From NCBI RefSeq assembly GCF_021462225.1, contig NC_061816.1, positions 23,731,049 through 23,795,048 of the forward strand: a DNA stretch of 64,000 nucleotides. The letters run 5' to 3'. The translations under genes and the position numbers were made by a program. Position 1 is the stretch's first letter, and each line of letters starts with the position of its first letter. Origin of the DNA: Girardinichthys multiradiatus (taxonomy: Eukaryota > Chordata > Actinopteri > Cyprinodontiformes > Goodeidae). This document shows positions 55,770 to 64,000 of this stretch, piece by piece. The notes under the pieces were generated by a model. The model saw nothing but the letters and a program-made list of their open reading frames with translations, did not search any database and was not told the origin of the DNA.

Positions 55770-56900
55770 CCTGCTAAATGATTCACACCCCTGAAGTTTT
55801 TCACATTACAACCACAAACTGCAATGGATTTTACTGGGATTTATGCAACAGAGTGCAGGCAAAATCATACAGCATTGTGAAGACCAAGGAACACAGCAGA
55901 CAGGTCAGTGAAAAAGTTGTGGAGAAGTTTAAAGCAAGGTTAGGCTCTAAAACAACACCCCAAACTATGGACATCTCCCAGAACTCTGTTCAATCTATCA
56001 TCTGAAGATGGAGAGAGGATGGACCAACTGCATAATTACCAAGACATGGATGGCCAACTGAACTGCGAGGCTGTGCAAAGAAGAGGATTATTCAGTGAAG
56101 CAGCCAGAAAGACCATGGGAGGAGCTTGGGAGATCCACTGCCCAGGTGAGAGAAACTATTGACAACTATAATGTTGCATTAACCAAATCTGGCCTTATTA
56201 GAGATCAGCACCAGTGCTAAAAGAAATCACGGGATCATGGGAAGTTCTGTGTGTAGTTTGTCACATGCCATGTAAGTACAAAGCAAACATGTGCAAGAAG
56301 GTCCTCTCCTTAGATACGACTAAAACGGAAGATTTTGGCCTTCATGTTGAGGGATCTGTCTGAAATAAAACTAACTCTGTATACTACCCTGAAGATACCT
56401 TTCTCACTATAAAACATGGCAGCAATATGCCGTGGTGATGGTGACAATGTTCCTCATCAAGGACAGGGAAGTTTGTCAGAGCTGATGAGAAGATGGGTGG
56501 AGCTAAAGCCAGGACAACCCTGGATGAAAACCTGTTAGAGGCTTTAGAAGATCTGAGACTGGGGTGGAGGTTCATCTTTCAGCAGGACAATCAATCAGCC
56601 TAAACAGACAGCCAGAGATACAATGAGGTGTTTTAGATCAAAACAGATTCATGTGTTAGAATGGCCTAGTGAAAGTCCAAACCTAAATCTGATTTATATT
56701 CTGGCAAGATTTGAAAACTGATGTTTACAGATGCTCTCCATCCAATCTGACTAAGTTGTTTCACAATGAAGAATGAGCAGAAATGTCAGTCTTTAGATGT
56801 TCAAAGCAATCTGTTGAAACAATTGCAACTACACTTTGTCATAAACTGAGTCTGAGAATATGTGCATAAGGAGAAGCCAGCAACACCAGGTGATTGTGTG
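55770..56900 (+). mobile_element. Tc1-like DNA transposon, degraded
   Basis: Begins with the terminal text CACCCCTGAAGTTTTTCACA and TTACAACCACAAACTGCAATG, which recurs in a very common fish Tc1 family. Transposase pieces: VSEKVVEKFKARLGSKTTPQ (start region), FHVEGSV-like text, RFIFQQDNQSA with the second Asp, and EWPSESPNLNLIYILARF in place of PDLNPIE. Frameshifts are many. Same family as 36480-38060. Confidence 0.75.
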
Positions 56901-58624
56901 TTCTTGGGTTCTCCACTCATTGTAAGAATAGATTTCTAGATGATTCTCAGGTCAGCACAGTTCCTAAACGTAGCCAACTTCTTTCCTTGACATTTAAACG
57001 TTTAAGTGAAGCTGGTTTTTGAAGACTGTATACGTTTTGCCTGGTTTTCATTTATTGACAGAAAGTTCAGTGTTCTGCATAAACAAGCAAAAATGGTTTT
57101 GACATGTGGAAGGAATTAAGAAGCTGTTTCATGCGGTGAGTATTCAAAATGCATGGGTGATTATCACCTGGTAGAACAGTTTTGGGACATGTTAAAACAA
57201 GCATACAATGATTCTACAGAGGAGCAGAACTATGACTCCTTGACAGACTGACCTATCAGAAGCTGCAGGTAATAACTGGTGTCCAGTATTCCAGAGGTTT
57301 CAGTACACACACCCACAAGTATTTGGGAATCCAGTTAGACTGTAATACCCACTGGGGGTTGGCTACATAAACAAGGCATGAAAAGCAAACTGAAGTGAAA
57401 CACAGTCTATCATGAAATGTTTGAGAAGTGGCCCTGGAGATCTCTGTGAATCCTCTCTGTCTCCTAAAGATTTCTGCTCATGTTTCCTACAGCAGAAATT
57501 GATATTATCATACAACTGCCTGTTTTTCTGCTTGCCACAGAGCAATTTCCCTTAAATAACTAAGAATAGCTGGAAAGTTACTGGTTAAAAAAAGTACATA
57601 TGCTTCCCATACAAATATGTACAGTCAATACAACAAAAATACCTTTTTGGATTATGTTATATGTTTGGTTTATAGCATATAGTATTGCCAAGCAGAGGAG
57701 CAACGTTTTGTTTCTAATCTGAATCACTATCATCTTGTCTTTCAGATGTTTCTCCTGAGGAAAACAACCCAGATGAAGATCAGACAGAGAGAAACTTCAC
57801 ATTGCAAATGGCTCCGTCTTTCTTATTTGAGCCAGATTTCTAATCAAAACGCCCAAGCCATAATAGATCGTGCTGCAGATGGTAAAAGGGGAAAAAAAAC
57901 TGTCTTCAAAATCCATCTAGTAAGAAACTATTTATTTTCCCATTTGAATTTTTTCCCTGAATTGTTTTCCATGCATGTTCACGAACAGCTTTTCAGCTTG
58001 TATTACCTTAACAGGATTTTGCAATGTGCAAGTCAGATGGCAGTGCATGCATTTTTTGAACATCTACAATTCCAAAAGTGCATGTATTTTTGGAACATAA
58101 ACAATTCTAAAAGTACATGCATTTTTTAATCTAAACAATTCTAACGTAGTATAGTATACTATTAATAAATGCCCTCTTTATGACTGCAGTTTGACAGGCT
58201 ATTTTTCTTAATTCCTCTCCCTGATGTTAGCTGGGATGATGGTGATGGTAGGCTGCACTGCAGGTGGTGGCATGATAGGCAAAGTGTGAATTATTCCTTG
58301 ATAATTGATGGCGTTGACTTGGGGTTTTTTCAACATTTAAAAGCAGACCCATAAAATACAGGCTTGCACTTACACTGAAGTTATTTTTAATAATTCACCT
58401 GTGTTTGGTTTTTGAATTTTCTTTTGTTTCTCTGCTAGTACCTGTTTAAGTTCGTTAGTTATTGTTATTTTAGTTCATCCCATTGCTTACTTATTTCTTG
58501 TATTCATGTTCTGTTTCTGCTCATCTGTGTTCATTAGCCTTCCTCCTTCAGTTGCTCTGCATTCTCCCTGCCACCAGCACCTTCACCCAGCAGTCCTGAC
58601 GTGCAAATCCTTCAATTCACTAGG
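56901..58624. other. No gene established
   Basis: Mostly AT-rich. Bases 57746-57880 look slightly exon-like (see findings). Bases 58380-58610 have an LTR-like T/C-rich composition without confirmed ends. Confidence 0.35.
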
Positions 58625-59500
58625 AGATTAGGAGCAGGATTTAAGCCGTTCTACCATGGTGCGGAGTTATTTTAAAGGAGGAGTTTGTCAGGAATGTTCT
58701 TGAGGTGAATAGAGTGTCAGATAGGGTGATGGAGCTGGAAATTAAAGGTTTGATGTTCAATGTTGTTAGTGGAGGCACTGCAGGCAAATGTGGCCCAAAT
58801 CCAACTTTTTTGCCCATATGTCACCCATATACGCATTTTTATTGGCATGCAATCCAGCCCAATTCTGATCTTTTCACCTGCAAAACAATCAGAATTGTGC
58901 CATTTTCATATGACATACTAAATCGTATACATACCCTCAAAGCGTCGGCAGTCTAAATGGTCATGTTGCATTTCGTTCGACTTTTACGTCATTGTCCTGA
59001 CTCCTCACAGATTTCTCTACAGAATTAGCGGTCACTGCTCCACAAAAGGCCATCGTTAATAATTATGCTCTCTTTTGTCTTACCTTTCTTCATCTTGTTA
59101 TGATTTGGTCATTATATCATCGGCTCTCATTGCTCAGCAACTTAATAAAAACACAGAAACGCCAATATCCATTATTACTTCTGTAAACAGTGTGTGACGT
59201 CTACATTCTCCATCTCGTCGCTATTGGGTCGTGAACTGTTGAAACTGAGGTCTGATGGTAATTAGTAGCTTGAACAACCATTAAAAATAAAAATAAAAAT
59301 TAGCTTTGAAACCTGCAGTCTGAATGTAGCCTTAGGTGAGTTGATACAGAAAATACCCAAAAGTGAGAGTGGTGATCAGTCCAGATCTCATTGGACATGG
59401 TGGAGCAGGAAACAGAGGTGATGAGGAAGTGATGGGCAGGTTTGGTATTCAGGAATGTAAAACGAAAGATGGTGGTAGAAAAAAGTATTGATGTCATTTT
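58625..59500 (+). pseudogene. RTE-like LINE endonuclease fragment, interrupted
   Basis: Plus strand: GAGFKPFYHG, a deletion, then EEFVRNVLEVNRVSDRVMEL and MFNVVSGG up to about 58771. The text resumes at about 59333 with GELIQKIPKSERVV-like sequence, then GHGGAGNRGDEEVMGRFGIQ to about 59455. This is the APE-type endonuclease of RTE-like LINEs; the catalytic Asp of DFNG lies in a PDLIG-like stretch and appears changed. RT is absent. The break is filled by the DNA element at 58772-59332. Confidence 0.65.
58772..59332. mobile_element. Non-autonomous DNA element in the RTE fragment
   Basis: About 560 bp with partial inverted ends: GCACTGCAGGCAAATG at left and, as reverse complement, TCAGACTGCAGGTTTCAAAG near the right. 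The right end keeps the outer text CTAAGGCTACATTC, missing on the left. No ORF of note. The LINE frame on both sides shows it is an insertion, but a clean TSD was not found. Confidence 0.5.
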
Positions 59501-59640
59501 CTTCAAGATAGATCTAACCCACATACAGAGGAACACTCAGAACAACAACTGAATCAGTAAAAGGTGTTTTATTTACAAGAAGTGAAACTGGAACGTGAAC
59601 GGTAGAATCGCCAACTGAATGAAAAGAGGGGGAAGATAAT

Positions 59641-60297
59641 TGGTGAATACAAGAACTATAATGTTGCAGAACACACAAGAAGTAACTATGATTAACAGTT
59701 GAAAGGCTTACTAAGTGAGTGTAGTCAGGTCGCCAGGGGTAGAGGGAGTCGGGACCCAGGTGTGCAAAGCGGAGAAATCCAGATGAGCTGTAGAGTGAGT
59801 TCTGGTGAGTTCAGGAGTTATTTCAATATTCAGGTACTTGCGTTGGAGGGTGGACAGGGTACGCTTCTGCCTTGGTTCAGGAGACGAAGGATAACAGGAA
59901 GCTGCCAGCTTGCTACTTGGAAACGAAATCCAAACGAAATCCACCAAACATAGGTAATCTTGATCGTCCAGAAACGTCTGGAACCAAAGTCAAAGTTCAA
60001 CAAAGAATGATCAGAAGATTCCGGTTTCTGCCTGCGAAGGAACATAATCAACATCAGCTAAGAGACAAAGAACGAAGCATAGCTTAGAAGTGGCTGAGCT
60101 TGTTACCACAGAAGGAAAACACTCTGGCATTGAAGTGCTGGCAGCCTTAAATACTGCTTAAATACTCCTCCAATGCAATCAGCAGATCAGTTGCACCTGT
60201 CACCCAGCACACCTGAGAAACTCCAGCACCATCTGGAAACTGAAAACAAAAGTGCAGACAAAACACAAACAAACACACTGAACCCAAAACCCCGACA
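59641..60297 (-). mobile_element. Solo LTR
   Basis: 657 bp reading TGGTGAATAC to CCCCGACA on the plus strand, so TGTCGGGG to CACCA on the minus strand. GATAAT precedes (59635-59640) and follows (60298-60303), a 6-bp TSD. No internal genes. It sits beside or within the 5' LTR region of the gypsy remnant that follows. Confidence 0.6.
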
Positions 60298-60303
60298 GAT
60301 AAT

Positions 60304-60490
60304 AGCTATTATGAATACTTCCTGGTTGTAAAAAATAAATAAATGAGTTACGTGACCGCAACTCAGCTGCGTTTTGAACTTCATTACTACTAGCCAAATG
60401 CTACTCTGGCATCAGAAGTGGGATTATGAGAAGAACCAAGCTTGAATGCTTACTTGACAAAATGACCCAACCACAGGCAGAGGCATAGAA
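60304..60490 (+). mobile_element. Gypsy 5' LTR end and primer-binding site
   Basis: AATAAATAAATGAG near 60335 is a possible polyadenylation signal, and CTCTGGCATCAGAAGTGGG near 60403-60421 looks like a primer-binding site, beginning TGG and resembling initiator-Met-type sites. It lies about 70 bp before the gag start. Confidence 0.55.
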
Positions 60491-61140
60491 TGAAATCAAC
60501 ACAGCAAGCTGCTACTGGCCAGACGGTAGAAGTAATTCCTGGCCCACTGATAGCCTCAGGAAGCGGGCACGTGAACCGCTACTTCAGATGTTTTCCCTCG
60601 CACCTGGAGCCTGGCGCATGCAGCCTCCTCCCTTCCAATGTAACTGGTCTTGCTACTGCTGATCACATCACCAGTCACACACAGACATCACAGCATGTCA
60701 TGTTTAAGATGTCAGACTTGCAGCACAACTCAACAGGCTGGTTAGCTGAAGTGACAGCTGGACACGTGGCACTTGCCCTTGAGAGGAAAGCGTTTCAAGG
60801 GCTAATGGACTAAAACCCAAAAGAGCTATGGAACTGGCAGACACTGCTGGATGCCTTCCAGCAGCAATTTGGTCACCAAGTATTTATTGATAATTCTAGA
60901 GACTGGCTAGCTAAGTGTTGCAGGAAGATTCGTGAGAGGCGGGGTTATGCTGCTGACCAATATATCCTAACCCGTCTCAGCCATTCCGAATTGCAGAGTC
61001 GTATCCAAGAGAACTAGCTGTCCGAGACTTCATCCGGGGAAACCGGCCAGAATGTCTTCATGCCTCTTGTTGCCCAGGACAATTACAACAGCAAAACTGA
61101 GGTGGGGCGAGATGAACATGTGCTCAGAAGGACATCGATA
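60491..61140 (+). pseudogene. Ty3/gypsy gag remnant
   Basis: Starts at ATG 60490 (MKSTQQAATGQTVEV), open for 107 codons to a TAA, then continues as PKELWNWQTLLDAFQQQFG, YAADQYILTRLSHS and ENVFMPLV-like text over several frames. The AFQQQFG and short helical blocks fit a capsid-type gag. Stops and frame slips are frequent. Confidence 0.6.
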
Positions 61141-61174
61141 CAATACAATAACAATAGAGTGAGACAGGCTAGCT

Positions 61175-61440
61175 ATGAGAATGACAACAGTATTAAGCAC
61201 ACCAAGTTGCGGAAAAGCCATGGCCACAGATCCTGAGAAGGTGCCAGCTGTCAGTGAGTGGCCAATACCAGAAAACATCAATGAGCTTTGCAGTTTCCTC
61301 TGCTTAGCCTCTTACTACCACAGGTTCATCAAAGGATTTGGCACTATTGCCAGCGCCCTTCACCAGCTCACCGAAAAAAGTTGTGCGTTCCAGTGGACTG
61401 ATACATGGGCAACGACATTCATGTAGCTCTGCATTGTACT
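61175..61440 (+). pseudogene. Ty3/gypsy RT C-terminus
   Basis: An open frame of 83 aa: TDPEKVPAVSEWPIPENI, LCSFLCLASYYHRFIKGFG and LHQLTEKSCAFQWTD. This is the thumb/connection region after the RT active site in gypsy pol. The catalytic part with YLDD is missing. Confidence 0.85.
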
Positions 61441-61499
61441 TTCGGAAGCACCACGGCACATCTACCCGCACCCCAACCGGCCTTTCATTATTGGAAAGA

Positions 61500-62370
61500 G
61501 GTTCTTCCAGCTGACCAATCATGCTTCACTCGCTAGGCTGTTGCACTTTAAAGAGCCTGAAGGACAGTCGGCCTGGTTAGGGCGCTGCAAAATTACAACT
61601 TTGAGGTGAGGAATTGTACTGGCTACCTGCACATCAACACAGATGCCCTCTCAAGGCCACCATGTGGAAACAGCTGTTGACACTGCCACTGGGTGGAGCA
61701 GAGATCGCTCCACAGCATGAGGACTACTCATCTGCCAACGGATGACGATGGTGATGAGGAGATCGAGAACCTCACCCCACAGCAGCTATGCCAGCACCAA
61801 CTACAAAACTCATGCTGACTCTGAGGGCAGATTCTACAGTTGGTGCATGGGACTTGTGGGGTGGGACACTTTGGCATCTCCAAGAACCTCCATTGGCTCC
61901 GGAGGCGGTTCTACTAGCAAGGATGCAGCAGGACACCAAGATAGTTGTCCACCGCTGGGACATCTGCACTGCACAGAAGGGTCCATCTTGTCATCCCGAG
62001 CTCTGCTACAGCAATACCAGGTCGGTGCCTCAATGGGGAGAGTGGGTGTCGATGTGTTATCTCCCAAACTGATGAGCCACTGGGTGTGACTATGCACCAC
62101 GCTGGAGTGACTCTCAGAGGTCTACAGGGTGAAGTTGAACATAGTTGCAAGGTGGTGGTGCCTCATAGGGGCGGGGGCGGAATAGCACCATATCAACCAC
62201 AGCCAAAGAGGGAGAAGACCCTGGGAGAAGAGGGAGATAATATTCAGGTGCTCCCATCAAGGACAGGTGAGGCCACTGCACCTCTAACAGTGAGGGATAC
62301 AATGCAACATGGGGGAGGGCATATCCTCTCAGCTTCTCTGGGACCTCAAGGAAAGGAGGGTCCAACTAAT
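61500..62370 (+). pseudogene. Ty3/gypsy RNase H end and integrase remnant
   Basis: Pieces in order: FQLTNHASLARLLHFKEPEG (RNase H), NADALSR-like text near 61640, CGVGHFGISKNLHWLRRRFY (integrase zinc finger, HH part), CTAQKGPS (CC part) and QWGEWVSMCYLP near 62030. The DDE core is absent; a C-terminal IAPYQPQPKREK-like stretch follows at about 62190. Frameshifts every 50-100 bases show an old copy. Confidence 0.75.
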
Positions 62371-62395
62371 AGCTGAACCTTAGAGCCAGGAGGTT

Positions 62396-62520
62396 CCAGC
62401 AATGTGGCTTTCGTCCAGGCTGTGGAACAGTGAACCAGTGTACCAGTGGACCAGATTTTTACCCTCATGGAGGGGGGTTATGGGAGTATACTTCTCCGGT
62501 CTACATGCAAGAGGAGTGTC
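62396..62520 (+). mobile_element. LINE RT fragment
   Basis: CAATGTGGCTTTCGTCCAGG encodes QCGFRPGCGTV, followed by VDQIFTLMEGGYG-like text and a CTACATGC end. This is the RT block just before the FVDLE motif of the LINE family seen at 15698-18300, here on the plus strand. Only about 125 bp remain. Confidence 0.6.
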
Positions 62521-64000
62521 TGCATTCTCTGTGCAGAGCAAAGATTGCAAAGCAGGAGAAGTTGAGCCGTGGATATTTGATTTGAACATGTAGATACTAA
62601 CAAATAATAGGTTTTAGTTAAACGCAGTTAAAGATAACCATCAAAATGTCTAGTTGAAAATGTGCGCCAAACACTACCAAACACAGAGTACAAGTTTGGC
62701 AGTTAACTGCATAATACAAATGAGCAGATATAGACATTTTCAAAAATTCTACCATTAAAACGAGCTTCTGAAGTAAATCATGCTCAAATAAGTCTCAACT
62801 AATTCACTACTAATGACAGTTGAGCTGATAGATCCTGAGTGGAAAAGGCCTGTTGTCATATGCCTAATTATAGAGGGTCACCACTGTGATATGATAGCCA
62901 GGAAATATCTTTTCCTACCCCTCTTGAAAGATCCTCTCAACATGGCCTGGTTTCAACAGAAGGACAAAGATACGGTTACAAGTTTCTATTACATGCGTTT
63001 TAGAATTTGTTTTACAATGTTTAGATTTTATACTCTACCATTATTGTTTTTGTTTTACGTATTAAGCTCAGTTATTCCATAAGATGGCTTATTCGTTGAA
63101 AATATACCTTCATCATGCACTTTCATTAGTGTCAAAACCCAGACTTCGTTGTTCGAGGCATGCTGTAGTGTGGATGATACAGTAAAGATGTTCAAATTTT
63201 TTCTTATTTGTTTCATTTCCATATTTGCATTTAAGCTAGTGAAAAAAATTATTATAAACTTATGTTTAACTTTAATACACTGCAAATTAAAATCAAACTG
63301 TTTATTTTATAATCTTTTTTTTTTTCACACTGACTGTAATTCCAATATCTTCGAAAGTTGCCAAGAGTGTTCATATGGCACTATAGCAATAATTACAAGT
63401 GATACTGGACCATGATTGCTGATGAACTGTGTGTGTAAGTCCATTTCCAGAAAACAATGCTCTCCCTCCCCCTCTGTCTTTTTATTAGGCAGCAATACAC
63501 TTAAAGTCTCAGCCAGTCTGAGAAAGCGAGAGGAGACACTGTTCTGCTTTAATGTCACTGTAAAGAGATCAGAACTGCACACACACAGAAAAATAGACTG
63601 TGTGTTAGTGTGAAATGAATAATATAAAGGACAGAACATAGAGGCCAAGAGTGACAGTCCTCCAGTCTCCAAGCATCTTTTATACAATTAGAACTTACAG
63701 TAAGCCTTTATCAAAAGACATACTGGAAATCTCAAATTTAATTTTTCAGATAAATTTTTTTTCAATTACTGGCGAATGTTTCCTGAAATTGTTTCCACTT
63801 TTGCATTGTTCCATATTTTTATATTTCTGCTGATTTTTACTTCTCTATGTGTTTGATAAGGCATGAAATGCAGTTGAGTGGGAATAAAAATCACATCACA
63901 TTGCATTTTATTTTTAAATAAATCAACTAAGTCATATATTGGTCAGGAACAGAGGCATCAGTGACCCACTCATTGCCAGTAATAATATAATTGAACAGTT
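62521..64000. other. No gene seen
   Basis: AT-rich DNA without recognisable element or exon. Small ORFs such as 62813-63082 show no domain. Confidence 0.4.

Noticed and set aside
62813..63082. 89-aa ORF starting MTVELIDPEW
   Set aside because: No domain, low complexity Phe/Tyr/Leu end, no support from context.

Overview
The window reads as intergenic or intronic DNA from a teleost fish. No intact host gene, no operon-like layout and no stand-alone RNA gene could be supported. Almost everything recognisable is a transposable element (TE), most of them broken, in a mix typical of fish: L2-clade, Rex1/Babar-like and RTE-like LINEs, another endonuclease-type LINE, tRNA-derived SINEs with an L2-type tail, Ty3/gypsy and BEL/Pao LTR elements, an endogenous retrovirus (ERV), several Tc1/mariner families and short non-autonomous DNA elements. 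AT-rich unique-looking DNA and (CA)n/(TG)n microsatellites lie between them. I infer a percomorph-like teleost; the species cannot be read from the sequence.

Layout. 1-1770: degraded minus-strand L2 copy. 1770-4000: mostly unannotated. 4002-9985: a plus-strand gypsy pol/LTR fragment split by a nearly full-length minus-strand L2 (4187-8877) with a 5-bp target-site duplication (TSD). 9986-12525: two Rex1-type copies. 12840-14766: degraded Tc1 and RTE-like debris. 14767-15697: BEL/Pao pol end plus LTR, fused to a minus-strand LINE (15697-18300). 18300-21176: unassigned AT-rich DNA, then a SINE. 21440-23870: plus-strand L2 copy. 24142-26540: Rex1. 26580-28170: Tc1 pieces with a SINE inside. 28180-30900: G-rich repeat and a gypsy 3' end with a tandem-repeat ORF and LTR. 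31272-31559: broken THAP-type zinc finger. 31560-36480: mostly unannotated, with microsatellites. 36480-39342: Tc1 holding a small inverted-repeat element, then a solo LTR nested in a solo LTR. 39423-45968: minus-strand ERV remnant (LTR, env, integrase, LTR) carrying a solo LTR and a Tc1 copy. 46796-49075: second copy of that Tc1 family beside an older Tc1. 52200-53677: degraded Tc1 and the second small inverted-repeat element, which holds a perfect 37-bp fold-back. 55770-56900: Tc1. 58625-59500: RTE endonuclease fragment split by a DNA element. 59641-60297: solo LTR. 60395-62520: gypsy gag-pol remnant ending in a LINE fragment. The rest is unannotated.

The elements do not work together as a system. 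What they offer is a relative order of insertion: in several places the host element can be read on both sides of the guest and the TSD can be seen. No new biological system was found. The items most worth a second look are the nested insertions with TSDs, two Tc1 copies disabled by different single lesions, the fold-back that looks like a template-switch mutation, the ORF that reads one 56-bp repeat in three frames, and the THAP remnant.
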